The notes: a model not told the origin generated them from the sequence alone. A DNA stretch of 64,000 nt from Sphingomonas sp. PP-F2F-A104-K0414 (GCF_004340945.1 NZ_SLYD01000004.1:310001-374000); one strand, 5' to 3'; counted from the stretch's first letter, positions 36,091-45,697 are shown. Program-made: numbers and translations.

Positions 36091-36194
36091 CCACCTCGGG
36101 CGGAGGCCGGGGCTCGGTTTGGGCCTATCGTGACGAACGACCGCGCTTCGTTATTGCCACCTTTCCAATTGAGCCCCGGCCTTCGCCGGGGTGG
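36091..36194. repeat. Family A palindromic repeat, copy A6
   Basis: Copy with changed arms (ccacctcgggcggaggccgg; caattgagccccggccttcg) but the typical centre (accgcgcttcgttattgcca). Confidence 0.85.
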
Positions 36195-36205
36195 GGTGTT
36201 GGGGC

Positions 36206-36225
36206 GGTGCGGTGCGGTGCGGTGC
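36206..36225. repeat. Pentanucleotide run (GGTGC)4
   Basis: Four exact copies of GGTGC in tandem between repeat A6 and the recA terminator region. Not inside a gene. Confidence 0.9.
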
Positions 36226-36320
36226 CTACGTAGAGACCCTCGCCAGCGCAAAGTCGAGGCTGACGCCGATGCAGCCCGATGTCGACACGCCCTGCACGAT
36301 CAACCGCGTGCCCTCACCCT

Positions 36321-36360
36321 CCCATGCTTTGCATGGGCCCCTCCCTCTCCCCGGAGGGAG
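36321..36360 (-). terminator. Tandem hairpins downstream of recA
   Basis: CCCATGC-TTT-GCATGGG (36321-36337) and CTCCCTCTCC/GGAGGGAG (36341-36360) form two strong stems just beyond the recA stop. No T-run follows on the recA strand, so termination there is inferred from position. Confidence 0.5.
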
Positions 36361-36373
36361 AGGGTTTAGTGGT

Positions 36374-37447
36374 TTATACGTCGTCTTCGGCGTCGGGGCC
36401 GGCCATCATTTCCTCGGCGACCTTGTCGGTGCGCGCGCGAATCTGCTTTTCGAGGCGGTCGGCGGTTTCGGGGTTGTCCTTGAGGAACGTCTTCGAGTTC
36501 TCGCGGCCTTGCCCCAGGCGGACGCTGTCGTAGCTGAACCAGGCGCCCGACTTCTCGACGAGCCCGGCCTTCACGCCGAGATCGAGGATCTCGCCGAGCT
36601 TCGACACGCCCTGCCCGTACATGATGTCGAACTCGACCTGCTTGAACGGCGGGGCGACCTTGTTCTTGACGACCTTCACGCGCGTCTGGTTGCCGGTGAC
36701 TTCTTCGCCGGCCTTGATCGCGCCGATGCGGCGGATGTCTAGGCGGACCGAGGCGTAGAACTTCAGCGCGTTGCCGCCGGTTGTCGTCTCCGGATTGCCG
36801 TACATGACGCCGATCTTCATGCGGAGCTGGTTGATGAAGATCACCATGCAGCGCGAACGGCTGATCGAACCGGTCAGCTTGCGCAGCGACTGCGACATCA
36901 GGCGGGCCTGGAGGCCGACATGGCTGTCGCCCATCTCACCTTCGATTTCCGCGCGCGGCACGAGCGCTGCGACCGAGTCGACGACAAGCACGTCGATCGC
37001 GTTCGAGCGGACCAGCGTGTCGACGATCTCGAGCGCCTGCTCGCCGGTGTCGGGCTGCGACACGATCAGCTCGTCGATGTTGACGCCGAGCTTCTTGGCG
37101 TAGACCGGGTCGAGCGCGTGCTCGGCATCGACGAATGCCGCGGTGCCGCCGCCCTTCTGTGCTTCGGCGATCACGTGGAGCGCGAGCGTGGTCTTGCCCG
37201 AGCTTTCCGGACCATAGATCTCGATCACGCGGCCGCGCGGCAGGCCGCCGACGCCGAGCGCGATGTCGAGCCCGAGCGAGCCGGTCGAGATGACCTCGAC
37301 CTGCATGGTTTCCTTGGAGCCCAGGCGCATTGCCGAGCCCTTGCCGAAGGCGCGGTCGATCTGCGCCAGCGCGGCGTCGAGCGCCTTCTGCCGGTCGTTG
37401 GTTGCGGTTGCCATGCCGGTGTCGATCACTTTCAGATTAGCGGCCAT
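36374..37447 (-). CDS. recA: Recombinase A
   Basis: A 357-residue RecA. Walker A is GPESSGKTT, the Walker [14 protein letters not shown], and loop L1/L2 regions [22 protein letters not shown] and [34 protein letters not shown] are unmistakable. The tail is short and acidic (AGPDAEDDV). I start at 37447 ([11 protein letters not shown]); an ATG 11 codons later (MATATND) is another option, and one 13 codons upstream is less likely. A LexA-type box lies 78 bases upstream. Confidence 0.97.
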   Translation of the reverse strand: MAANLKVIDTGMATATNDRQKALDAALAQIDRAFGKGSAMRLGSKETMQVEVISTGSLGLDIALGVGGLPRGRVIEIYGPESSGKTTLALHVIAEAQKGGGTAAFVDAEHALDPVYAKKLGVNIDELIVSQPDTGEQALEIVDTLVRSNAIDVLVVDSVAALVPRAEIEGEMGDSHVGLQARLMSQSLRKLTGSISRSRCMVIFINQLRMKIGVMYGNPETTTGGNALKFYASVRLDIRRIGAIKAGEEVTGNQTRVKVVKNKVAPPFKQVEFDIMYGQGVSKLGEILDLGVKAGLVEKSGAWFSYDSVRLGQGRENSKTFLKDNPETADRLEKQIRARTDKVAEEMMAGPDAEDDV

Positions 37448-37525
37448 CGAATATGCTCCCATCGCTAAAGCAAGCGCGCGTGCCATTCAACGCGTCAAAC
37501 ACCATGTATTCTCTTTGTTCTTGCG

Positions 37526-37540
37526 GAACAAGTAGGGAAC
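37526..37540 (-). promoter_or_regulatory. LexA (SOS) box upstream of recA
   Basis: GAAC-AAGTAGG-GAAC on the plus strand (GTTC-N7-GTTC for the recA strand) is the direct-repeat SOS box of Alphaproteobacteria. It lies about 80 bases before the recA start, overlapping the expected promoter region. Confidence 0.85.
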
Positions 37541-37920
37541 GGCGGGTTTGCGCGGAAAAACGCGTTTGTTTGCTGGCAGCCGCAGTCGATCACCCCTGCC
37601 CTCTTCTGCCGCCATGCCTGGCTCGTTCCGGCATCTGCCGACCCGCACCCTCAGAGACCGCGGATTTGCGGCACGGTGGATCCCGGAACAGGTCCGGGAT
37701 GACGCGTGGCTGGGCAGAGTTTGGTCGAGAACGGATCGGCTTGCTCGCACATGGGCTTGGCGGCGGTCGGCCCATCAGCGGCCTTGAGATGGCGAATTGC
37801 GGGCGGTTTCATTCATGGCTCTGGGTCCTGACGTTCGTCAGGATGACGGGGGTGGCGTGATGACGGGGGTGGTGTGATCGCATGACCGCGCAATCGCGTC
37901 ATCGCTGGTGGCACTTTTCG
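37541..37920. other. Gap between recA and ispE, no gene seen
   Basis: 380 bases. Holds a short inverted repeat (TCCCGGAACAGGTCCGGGA around 37682-37700) and one arm of a family D repeat (37816-37850, tcctgacgttcgtcaggatg). Small frames here have no motif or ribosome-binding site. Confidence 0.7.
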
Positions 37921-38901
37921 TCAGGCCACGGTCGTTGCGAGGGTCCACCAGCGGCGGGCTCGCGCGGCGGTGGCGGCGGCGTCTCGGGCCTGGGGCGTTT
38001 CGAACAGGGCGAAGCAGGTGGCGCCGGAGCCGGACATTCTGGACAGGAGAACGCCGCGCGCCGCGTCGAGGAGCGCGCGGACCTGGGCGACCTCGGGGGC
38101 CAGTGCGAGCGCGGGGGGTTCAAGGTCGTTGCGGCCGGCCTTTGCGCGGTCGAGGAGCGTCCCTTCGGGGATCGGGCCCCGGTCCTGGCCGTCCCAGGTC
38201 TTGAACACGGCAGCGGTGGAGACGGCGACGCCCGGGTTTACGAGGAGCAGCGGCGTGCCGGACAGGCCTTCGAGGGCGGTGAGCGTGTCGCCCTTGCCGG
38301 TGCCGAGCGTGGTGCGGTTGGTGAGGCAGGCGGGGACGTCTGCGCCTAGCCTTGCGGCGATTTCGTGGAGGCGGGGTTCGGTTTTTGGGACCTCGTGGAG
38401 GCGGGCGAGCGCGCGAAGCGTGGCGGCGGCGTCGGCCGAGCCTCCGCCTATGCCCGAGGCTATCGGCAGGTGCTTTTCGAGGGTTATTGCGTGGTGGGCG
38501 TTGGGGGTGAAGGCGGCGGTGAAGGCGTCGGCTGCGGCGGTCACCAGGTTGCCGCTCCAGGGGGCGGTGCCTGGGGTGGCGTTGGGCGAGCGGGGTGCTT
38601 CGTCATTGGCCGTTCCCAATTGGGCCCTGGCCTTCGCCGGGGGGGTGTTGGAGACCGAGGTGGTGTTGGGGGTTGGGGTGGTGTCGGGGGATGGGGCCAT
38701 GTCGGGGGGCGGCAGGAGTGCTGCTGCGAAGGGGCCGGTTATGGTGAAAGTGTTGGACTCGGCGGCTTCTACCGTGATCAGGTCGCCGTCCGTGGCGAAG
38801 GCGAACAGGGTTTCGAGATCGTGATAGCCGTCGAGGCGGCGGCGGCGGACGTGGAGCGCGAGATTGATCTTGGCGGGGGCGGGTTCGGTGATGGCGGGCA
38901 T
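37921..38901 (-). CDS. ispE: 4-diphosphocytidyl-2-C-methyl-D-erythritol kinase
   Basis: A 326-residue GHMP kinase of the non-mevalonate isoprenoid pathway. PAKINLALHVRRRRLDGYHDLETLFAF is the N-terminal signature and LEKHLPIASGIGGGSADAAATLRAL the glycine-rich ATP loop; LLSRMSGSGATCFALF is near the end. The family is normally about 280-290 residues. Here residues about 64-114 form a low-complexity Pro/Thr/Asn/Ala insertion before WSGNLVTAAADAF, and residues about 86-97 of it are encoded by part of a family A repeat. The start at 38901 (MPAITEPAPAK) fits the family; longer starts exist. Confidence 0.9.
   Translation of the reverse strand: MPAITEPAPAKINLALHVRRRRLDGYHDLETLFAFATDGDLITVEAAESNTFTITGPFAAALLPPPDMAPSPDTTPTPNTTSVSNTPPAKARAQLGTANDEAPRSPNATPGTAPWSGNLVTAAADAFTAAFTPNAHHAITLEKHLPIASGIGGGSADAAATLRALARLHEVPKTEPRLHEIAARLGADVPACLTNRTTLGTGKGDTLTALEGLSGTPLLLVNPGVAVSTAAVFKTWDGQDRGPIPEGTLLDRAKAGRNDLEPPALALAPEVAQVRALLDAARGVLLSRMSGSGATCFALFETPQARDAAATAARARRWWTLATTVA
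38613..38645. repeat. Half of a family A repeat inside ispE
   Basis: ttcccaattgggccctggcc and ttcgccgggggg match the right arm of family A (ccaactgggccccggccttcgccgggg) with a few changes. The left arm is absent or decayed. It is read in frame as residues 86-97 (TPPAKARAQLGT). Confidence 0.75.
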
Positions 38902-38978
38902 TGCGGGTCTCGGGGCGTTGGCTAAGAAGGGTGGAGCGCGGCTTAGCGTAATACGCATCATGTCTGCGGGTTTAAGCG

Positions 38979-39060
38979 CGTCATCCTGACGAAAGTCAGG
39001 ATCCAGGGTAACGATCGGCGTCGTGTTTGGCTCTGGGTCCTGACTTTCGTCAGGATGACG
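38979..39060. repeat. Family D palindromic repeat
   Basis: Arms gcgtcatcctgacgaaagtc and gactttcgtcaggatgacg with GGATCCAGG/CTCTGGGTCC inside and about 25 bases between. It lies upstream of ispE; one arm recurs at 37816-37850. Confidence 0.85.
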
Positions 39061-39173
39061 GACGGTGCTGTGGGCGGGCTTTTCTAACAAGCTCCCGCCA
39101 TTCCCGCGGGCGCAGCGATCTCGTGGTGGTGCGGATAGTGCGGCCCCTTCCCTCTCCCGGCGGCGGCGCGAGA

Positions 39174-40604
39174 TCAGCGGCGGGCTTTTGGCGGGAGGCC
39201 GTTGGCGATCTTGGCGGTCAGGCGCGCGGTGTCGCTCGGTTCGGCGGTCAGCACGGCGGCGCGCCAGGCGTAGCGCGCTTCATAGTGTCGGCCGGTGCTC
39301 CAATAGGCGTCGCCGAGATGGTCGGCGATCTCGGCGTTGGTGGGCTCGGCCTGCGCGGCGGTTTCGAGCAGCGGCAACGCGCGCGCAGTGTCGCCGGAGA
39401 GGTGGTAGGCCCAGCCCAGCGAATCGGTGATCGACGCGTTGGTCGGATCGATCCGGGTGGCGCGTTCGAGCAGCCGGATCGAGGCGGGGATGTCGTCGCC
39501 GTGCTCGACCTGCGCGAAGCCGAGATAGTTGAGCGCGAGCGGTTGCGCGGGGCCGCGGGCGACGGCCTTTTCCAGTGCGTCGCGCGCTTCGGGCCAGCGG
39601 CCGGCCTGGTCGACCGCGCCGCCATATTGCAGCCACGCCGCCCAGGTGCCGCCCTTGGCACCGTCGGCAGCGATGATGCGCTGGTACCAGGTCGCGGCTT
39701 CGGCGGGGTTGCCGGTGGTCAGCAGCAGGTCGGCGTAACGTTGCCAGTCGGCGGGCTCCGCGCCCTTCTGGTCGACGCGGTTCTTGGCGGCGGCAAGCGC
39801 TTCGCCGTCGCGATCGGCGTTCGACAGGATGTCGATGCGCTCGGCGGCGGCGGCCCCGGCGGACGGGCCCTTCGGGTCGATCTCGTCGAGGACCGCGAGC
39901 GCGCGGTCGACGACCTTGTTGCGGGCTAGTGCGTCGGCGAGGAGGATGCGCGCGCCGTCATAGTGGGGGTCGGCGCGCAGCGCGGCCTGCGTCAGCGCGA
40001 TCGACAGCGGCGAGGGTTCGCCCGCGGCGAGGTCGCTGGCGAGGCGAGCAAGCAGGCGCGACACGCCGATCGCGAGCGGTTGCTTGGCCGGCGCCGCGGC
40101 GATCAGCACGCGCGTTTCGGTGGCGAAGCGGTTGGCGACGGGGTCCTTCGCGGCGGTGGCGAGCGACGGTTCGGGGTCGCGACCCTCGGCGTGCGCGACC
40201 CAGGCGTAGAGCGAGGGCGCGAGCACCACGAGAGGACCGGTGGCGAGCGTGGCGATGGCGGCGCTCGCGGCCTTGGTGTCGCCCTGTCGCGCGGCATCGG
40301 CGAGCGGGAGAAGCGCGGCGTCGGCGGGGGCTACGCCGGCCTTGCCTAGCACCGCGGCGGCGCGCGTCGCGAGCGGCATGTTGCCGGCCTCCAGCGCCTC
40401 GCGGTAGGCGCGGATCGCGACGATGGGATCGTCGGGCGATGCCGCCAGCACCTTGGCATAGCTGGCGGCGGCGAGGTCCGGCCTGCCCGCGGCGTCGGCC
40501 GCGCGGGCCTTCAGATAGGCGGAGAGATCACCGGTCCCGGCCGTGGCAGGCGCTGCCAGGACGAGACCGAGTGCGAAGAATACGGGCTTACATGTTGGGA
40601 TAAT
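39174..40604 (-). CDS. Tetratricopeptide repeat protein, start codon not canonical
   Basis: The protein has a signal-like N-terminus (CKPVFFALGLVLAAPATAG) then TPR helices: YADLLLTTGNPAEAATWYQRII, LNYLGFAQVEHGDDIPASIRLLERATRIDPTNASITDSLGWAYHLSGDTARALPLLETAAQAEPTNAEIADHLGDAYWSTGR. No ATG, GTG or TTG occurs in frame between the signal sequence and codons deep inside the ETF-QO gene (40781). An ATT at 40602-40604 has GGAGG five bases before, and the next codon ATC has it eight bases before. I use the ATT; 40781 is an alternative. It likely functions in the cell envelope. Confidence 0.75.
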   Translation of the reverse strand: MIPTCKPVFFALGLVLAAPATAGTGDLSAYLKARAADAAGRPDLAAASYAKVLAASPDDPIVAIRAYREALEAGNMPLATRAAAVLGKAGVAPADAALLPLADAARQGDTKAASAAIATLATGPLVVLAPSLYAWVAHAEGRDPEPSLATAAKDPVANRFATETRVLIAAAPAKQPLAIGVSRLLARLASDLAAGEPSPLSIALTQAALRADPHYDGARILLADALARNKVVDRALAVLDEIDPKGPSAGAAAAERIDILSNADRDGEALAAAKNRVDQKGAEPADWQRYADLLLTTGNPAEAATWYQRIIAADGAKGGTWAAWLQYGGAVDQAGRWPEARDALEKAVARGPAQPLALNYLGFAQVEHGDDIPASIRLLERATRIDPTNASITDSLGWAYHLSGDTARALPLLETAAQAEPTNAEIADHLGDAYWSTGRHYEARYAWRAAVLTAEPSDTARLTAKIANGLPPKARR

Positions 40605-42252
40605 TGGGGCCTCCGCCGCCCTCGGGTACGACCCAGTTGATGTTCTGGGTGGGGTCCTTGATGTCGCAGGTCTTGCAGTGGACGCAGTTCTGCGCGTTGA
40701 TGACGAACTTGGGATCGCCCTCTTCGACGCCCACCACCTCGTAAACGCCGGCCGGGCAATAGCGTTGCGCTGGCTCGTCATACATCGGCAGGTTGTACGT
40801 AATCGGTACCGCCGGGTCCTTGAGCGTCAGGTGGACCGGCTGGTCCTCCTCGTGGTTGGTGTTCGAGATGAACACCGACGAGAGGCGGTCGAAAGTCAGG
40901 ACGCCATCCGCCTTCGGATAGGCGATCGGCTTGACGAGGTCCTTGCGCCACAGGCTCTCATGGTCGGGATGATGGTGCATCGTGAAGGGGACCTTGATCC
41001 CTAGATGCTCGAGCCACATCGTGATGCCGGCAAGGCCCGAACCGATCAGGTCGCCGAACTTCTTGACCAGCGGCACGACGTTGCGGACGACCGACAGCTC
41101 CTTCTTGACCCACGACTTCTCGAACGCCTCGGGATAGGCGGCGAGTTCGTCATGGCCGCGCTGCGAGACGATCGCCTCGACAGCAGCTTCGGCGGCCATC
41201 ATGCCGGACTTCATCGCGGTATGCGTACCCTTGATCCGCGGCACGTTGAGGAAACCGGCGCTGTCGCCGATCAGCGCTGCGCCAGGCATCACGAGCTTGG
41301 GGATCGACTGCAAACCGCCGTCGCTGATGGCGCGGGCGCCGTAGCTGACGCGCTTGGCGCCCTTCAGCAGCGCGGCGATCTCGGGGTGCGTCTTCCAACG
41401 CTGCATCTCGTGGAACGGCGAGAGATGCGGGTTGGTGTAGTTGAGCCACGTGACGAAGCCGATCGAGACCTGGCCGTTCGCCTGGTGATAGATCCAGCCG
41501 CCGCCGTTCGAGCCTTCGGTTTCGGACAGCGGCCAGCCCTGCGTGTGGATGACGCGACCGGGGACATGAAGTTCGGGATCGATGTCCCACAATTCCTTGA
41601 TGCCGAGGCCGTAGACCTGCGGATCGCTGTCCTTGTCGAGCGCGAACGTCCGGATCAGCTCCTTGGTGAGGTGACCGCGGCAACCTTCCGAGAAGAAGGT
41701 GTACTTCGCGTGGAGTTCGAGACCCGGGGTGTAGTCGCCCTTGTGCGTGCCGTCGCGCGCGACGCCCATGTCGCCGGTCGCGACGCCCTTCACCGAGCCG
41801 TCGTCGTTGAACAGGATTTCGGCGGCGGCGAAGCCGGGGAATATCTCGACGCCGAGCTCCTCCGCCTTGCCCGCGAGCCAGCGGCAGAGGTTGCCGAGCG
41901 AGCCGGTGTACGTGCCCTTGTTGTGCAGGAACGACGGCGTGACGAAGTGCGGCATCTCGCTCTTCTTCGTCTTGCTCAGAATCCAGTGATGGTTCTCGGT
42001 CACCGGCACCTCGGCGAGCGGGCAGCCGTCCTCGCGCCAGGTCGGCAGCAGCTCGTCGAGGCTCTTCGGATCGATGACCGCGCCGGACAGGATATGCGCG
42101 CCGACTTCGGAGCCCTTTTCGAGCACGCAGACGCTGATCTCGGCGTCCTTCTCGGCCGCCAATTGTTTGAGACGGATCGCTGCCGAAAGCCCCGCCGGAC
42201 CTGCACCGACGATCACCACATCATAGGGCATCGATTCACGTGTCGTCATCAT
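40588..42252 (-). CDS. Electron-transfer flavoprotein:ubiquinone oxidoreductase
   Basis: A 554-residue membrane-associated flavoprotein. The FAD site YDVVIVGAGPAGLSAAIRLKQLAAE opens it, and the C-terminal cluster FVINAQNCVHCKTCDIKDPTQNINWVVPEGGGGPNYPNM binds 4Fe-4S. LIGDSAGFLNVPRIKGTHTAMKSGMMAAEA is the second FAD segment. It passes electrons from ETF to ubiquinone during fatty-acid and amino-acid oxidation. Start 42252 (MMTTRESM); the second Met is equally possible. The C-terminal codons overlap the TPR start region. Confidence 0.96.
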   Translation of the reverse strand: MMTTRESMPYDVVIVGAGPAGLSAAIRLKQLAAEKDAEISVCVLEKGSEVGAHILSGAVIDPKSLDELLPTWREDGCPLAEVPVTENHHWILSKTKKSEMPHFVTPSFLHNKGTYTGSLGNLCRWLAGKAEELGVEIFPGFAAAEILFNDDGSVKGVATGDMGVARDGTHKGDYTPGLELHAKYTFFSEGCRGHLTKELIRTFALDKDSDPQVYGLGIKELWDIDPELHVPGRVIHTQGWPLSETEGSNGGGWIYHQANGQVSIGFVTWLNYTNPHLSPFHEMQRWKTHPEIAALLKGAKRVSYGARAISDGGLQSIPKLVMPGAALIGDSAGFLNVPRIKGTHTAMKSGMMAAEAAVEAIVSQRGHDELAAYPEAFEKSWVKKELSVVRNVVPLVKKFGDLIGSGLAGITMWLEHLGIKVPFTMHHHPDHESLWRKDLVKPIAYPKADGVLTFDRLSSVFISNTNHEEDQPVHLTLKDPAVPITYNLPMYDEPAQRYCPAGVYEVVGVEEGDPKFVINAQNCVHCKTCDIKDPTQNINWVVPEGGGGPNYPNM

Positions 42253-42389
42253 CGTCTCCCGGGGGATCTCCCCTCTTGCCCAGTCTATCCGCCCCTGCCC
42301 TTCGTTCGGGCTCGGGCCGGCACCGTCTTATCCAATATGGCGATTGCGCGAGTTGACCGCCACGTCAACCGTGCAGCATAGGTTACCGC

Positions 42390-43130
42390 GTGGGGGCGGA
42401 CCAAACCATCGACTGGCGAAATGCTGCGGCGAGTGCGCTCGACTGGTGGCACGAGGCTGGCGTCGACACGCTCGTCGACGACGCGCCGCGCGACTGGTTT
42501 GCAGCGCCTGAACCGCTTGTCGTGCCCGCCGTGGCGCCTGCCGCACCGGCCGTGGCACCGTCTGCGATGCCGCATTTGCTGGCCGACTTCCTCAACTGGC
42601 GAAGTGGTGCGGAGGTTCCCGAAGCGGACTGGAGCGGGGTTTCGCTTTCGGCCGTGGGCCCGGCTGACGCTACGGTCATGGTGCTTGTCGATTGCCCGGA
42701 CCGCGACGACGGAGATGCGGGTGCGTTGCTGAGTGGCGCTTCGGGGCGGTTGCTCGACAAGATGCTTGCGGCGATCGGCCTGACGCGTGACGAAGTACAC
42801 CTTGCGGCGGTCTGCGCGAAGCGGCCGACCGCGGGGCGGATCCAGAGCGAGGTCGAGGAGCGGCTCGCGGAAATCGCCAAGCATCACATCGGCCTGGTCG
42901 CCCCCAAGCAGTTGCTTCTACTGGGCAATGCGGCGAGCCGTGCGATCCTCGGGACGGAATTACAGGCGGCGCGCGGGCGTTTACACGGGTTTAACCATAA
43001 GACCGGAGAAACGAGCGTAGTCGCGAGCTTTCATCCGCGGTTCCTGATCGAGAAGCCGGCGGCCAAGGCCGAGGCCTGGAAGGATTTGCAGATGCTGATG
43101 CGCGGACAGACGCAAGAGGGTGTGAGATGA
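42390..43130 (+). CDS. Uracil-DNA glycosylase-like protein, degenerate active site
   Basis: A 246-residue protein starting at GTG 42390. The core GRLLDKMLAAIGLTRDEVHLAAVCAKRP, LVAPKQLLLLGNAASRAILG and VASFHPRFLIEKPAAKAEAWKDLQ match family 4 uracil-DNA glycosylases. However the family 4 motif GEAPG is here VDCPD and the usual cluster cysteines are not evident, so activity is doubtful. The first 70 residues include a Pro/Ala-rich linker. It ends in an ATGA overlap with the transglycosylase gene. Confidence 0.78.
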   Translation: MGADQTIDWRNAAASALDWWHEAGVDTLVDDAPRDWFAAPEPLVVPAVAPAAPAVAPSAMPHLLADFLNWRSGAEVPEADWSGVSLSAVGPADATVMVLVDCPDRDDGDAGALLSGASGRLLDKMLAAIGLTRDEVHLAAVCAKRPTAGRIQSEVEERLAEIAKHHIGLVAPKQLLLLGNAASRAILGTELQAARGRLHGFNHKTGETSVVASFHPRFLIEKPAAKAEAWKDLQMLMRGQTQEGVR

Positions 43131-44998
43131 TTCGGACTCTAGCTATCGTTCTGGGGCTGAGCGCCCTTCCCTTCCCAGCTCTGGCAGCGACCGTAGCCGG
43201 CGAGCCTAGCGGCGACGCCCGGCTCGGGACGACGAAGTTGGTCGGCGCGCCGACGCTGGAGCAGATCCCCGACCAGCTCGATGCGGGCCAGCGCGAGGCG
43301 TACAAGACGGTGTTCGCGGCGATCCGCGACGGCAAGTGGACCGACGCGCAGATCCAGCTCGACACGATGAAGCCCGGCCCGCTGCACGCGATCGCGCGCG
43401 CCGAAATGTATACGGCGAAGGGATCGCCCAGGGTCGAGATGGAGCCGCTGGTCGCGCTGCTCAACGAAGCGCCCGAGCTGCCCGAGGCCGAGCAGATTGC
43501 GCGGCTCGCGTCGATGCGCGGTGCGGTTGGCCTGCCCCCCTTGCCGGTCGCACAGCGACTGATCTGGCAGGACGGCGCGCCGCGTCGCGTCCGCGCGAAG
43601 AGCCTGAAGGGCGACATGATCGCCGCCGATCTCGCGCTGAAAATGCAGCCTTACGTCAAGGCCGATATGGGCCGCGAAGCGCAGTCCCTGTTGGAGAGCA
43701 CGCCCGGTCTTACCCCGGAGGCGCTGACCGAATGGCAGCAGAAGATCGCGTGGATCTATTTCTTGCAAGGCGACGATGTGAACGCGCGGGTCATGGCGAC
43801 CAAGGCGCAGGACGGCGTCGGCGACTGGGCGGTCCAGGGCCGCTGGGTCAATGCACTGTCGGCGTGGCGGCAGAATGATTGTGCGAATGCCGAGAGCGGG
43901 TTCGAGGGCGTCGCAGCGCGTGCGGGCGACGTCGATCTGCGTGCGGCGGCTTTGTATTGGGCGTCGCGTGCCGACATGGTGTGCTCGCGTCCCGACAAGA
44001 TCGAGGGTCGCCTAAAGGCGGCGGCGCAGTTCAGCGAGAGCTTTTATGGCCAGCTCGCGCGCCAGCAGCTCGCGATGAAGGACAAGGGCAATTCGGTCGG
44101 CGGGCTGGTCGCAAGCGACTGGCAAGTGGTCGGCAAGCGTCCGAACGTCCGCGTCGCCGCAGCGCTGGTCGAGGTCGGCGAGACCGACCTGGCCGATACC
44201 GTTATCCGTCAGCAGGCCAAGATCGGCGACCCGCGCGAATTCGGCAATCTGGTCCGTATCTCCGAAGCGCTGAGCCTGCCCGCGACCACCGTCTTCCTTG
44301 CGCATAATTGTCCGCAAGGGGTCACGTCGACTGCCGAGGCGCGCTATCCGACGCCGAACTGGACGCCGGACAGCGGCTGGCACATCGACAAGGCGCTGGT
44401 CTACGCGCACACGCTCGAGGAATCGCGGTTCCGCAACACCGTGAAGAGCCCGGCCGGCGCGTATGGCCTGATGCAGATCATGCCCGCCGCCGCGACAGAT
44501 TTCGCGCGCGAGCGTGGCACCTCGATCGACATGAAGGCGCTGACCAAGCCATCGACCAACATGGACATCGGCCAGCGCCATCTGGAGCGGCTGCGCGATA
44601 TGGCGGGCGTGACCGGGGGCCTGCTGCCCAAGGTGATCGCGGCGTATAACGCGGGGCCGCGCCCGGTCGGCGACTGGAACGCGATCGTCCATGATGACGG
44701 CGATCCGCTGATGTATATCGAGAGCATCCCGTACTGGGAGACGCGCGGTTACGTCACAACCGTGCTGCGCAACTACTGGATGTACGAGGCACAGGGCGGC
44801 AAGAAGGCGTCGGTCAGCCGTAATGCACTGGCGCAGGGCATGTGGCCGCGCTTCCCCGGCCTGCCCGGCGCGACCGCAGTGCGGATGGCTGCCAAGCCAT
44901 ATACGCAATACCGTGCCAGCACGGCGCCCTTGAACGCTACCGTCGCAGTGAATGCCAGCGTCGGGCCGCAGTCCACCACCGTCACGCGCGCGGACTGA
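43127..44998 (+). CDS. Soluble lytic transglycosylase (SLT domain)
   Basis: A 623-residue exported protein with a signal peptide ([20 protein letters not shown]). A long helical region (U/superhelical repeats, WKQN-like stretches) is followed by the SLT domain: [44 protein letters not shown], the catalytic Glu in EESRF, then [17 protein letters not shown] and [17 protein letters not shown]. It cleaves peptidoglycan to anhydro-muropeptides. It overlaps the glycosylase-like gene by four bases (ATGA). Confidence 0.93.
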   Translation: MIRTLAIVLGLSALPFPALAATVAGEPSGDARLGTTKLVGAPTLEQIPDQLDAGQREAYKTVFAAIRDGKWTDAQIQLDTMKPGPLHAIARAEMYTAKGSPRVEMEPLVALLNEAPELPEAEQIARLASMRGAVGLPPLPVAQRLIWQDGAPRRVRAKSLKGDMIAADLALKMQPYVKADMGREAQSLLESTPGLTPEALTEWQQKIAWIYFLQGDDVNARVMATKAQDGVGDWAVQGRWVNALSAWRQNDCANAESGFEGVAARAGDVDLRAAALYWASRADMVCSRPDKIEGRLKAAAQFSESFYGQLARQQLAMKDKGNSVGGLVASDWQVVGKRPNVRVAAALVEVGETDLADTVIRQQAKIGDPREFGNLVRISEALSLPATTVFLAHNCPQGVTSTAEARYPTPNWTPDSGWHIDKALVYAHTLEESRFRNTVKSPAGAYGLMQIMPAAATDFARERGTSIDMKALTKPSTNMDIGQRHLERLRDMAGVTGGLLPKVIAAYNAGPRPVGDWNAIVHDDGDPLMYIESIPYWETRGYVTTVLRNYWMYEAQGGKKASVSRNALAQGMWPRFPGLPGATAVRMAAKPYTQYRASTAPLNATVAVNASVGPQSTTVTRAD

Positions 44999-45003
44999 GT
45001 TTC

Positions 45004-45531
45004 ATGCCGATCGACGAAAGCCGGACGTTCCTACCGGTGCGGATTGCCGTGCTGACCGTGTCGGACACGCGCGGCCTTGCCGAGGATCGCTCGGGCGATA
45101 CACTGGTCGCGCGGCTGACCGAAGCCGGACACGTGCTCGCCGATCGCCGGATCGAGAAAGACGATGTCGAGACGATCGTCTCGCGTCTCCACGCCTGGAT
45201 CGGTGATCCCGAGATCGATTGCATCATAACCACCGGCGGCACCGGCGTGACGGGGCGTGACGTGACGCCCGAGGCCGTGGAGCAGGTCGCCGAGAAGATG
45301 ATTCCCGGCTTCGGCGAACTCTTCCGCATGCTCAGCTACCAGACGATCGGCACGTCGACGGTCCAGTCGCGCGCGTGCGCCTGCGTGTCGCATGGCACGT
45401 ATATCTTCGCGCTGCCGGGCTCGACCGGGGCGGTGAAGGACGGTTGGGACGGCATCCTGCGCGACCAGCTCGACAGCCGCCACCGGCCCTGCAACTTCGT
45501 CGAGCTGATGCCGCGGTTGCTGGAACGCTGA
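45004..45531 (+). CDS. moaB: Molybdenum cofactor biosynthesis protein B
   Basis: A 175-residue MoaB/MogA-fold protein with [54 protein letters not shown] and [18 protein letters not shown], the MPT-binding loops. It works in adenylylation of molybdopterin or a related step. Start 45004 (MPIDESRTF). It begins five bases after the transglycosylase stop. Confidence 0.92.
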   Translation: MPIDESRTFLPVRIAVLTVSDTRGLAEDRSGDTLVARLTEAGHVLADRRIEKDDVETIVSRLHAWIGDPEIDCIITTGGTGVTGRDVTPEAVEQVAEKMIPGFGELFRMLSYQTIGTSTVQSRACACVSHGTYIFALPGSTGAVKDGWDGILRDQLDSRHRPCNFVELMPRLLER

Positions 45532-45697
45532 AAGCGCCAATGTCCCGTACGGCACGCCAGATCATGGTACGGCGCACAGAGCGGTCATTTCCGTAGCGCG
45601 ACACGGCAATCGCGAAACGCCTCGCAAATTCAACGAGTTACACCTCGTGTAGCACCGTATTAGTAAACTGGCACACTCGGTGCATTGATCGTCCTGT

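Larger units (their letters stand above)
35842..36373. other. 532-bp gap with repeats and hairpins, no gene seen
   Basis: Contains the 29-bp TATACTT motif (35885-35913), repeats B3 and A6, a (GGTGC)4 run at 36206-36225, and tandem hairpins downstream of recA (36321-36360). No frame with a convincing start or motif is visible on either strand. Confidence 0.75.

Noticed and set aside
35958..36233. Short frame with peptide WAPAFAGEH
   Set aside because: It is the chance translation of repeats B3 and A6; no start signal or conservation expected.
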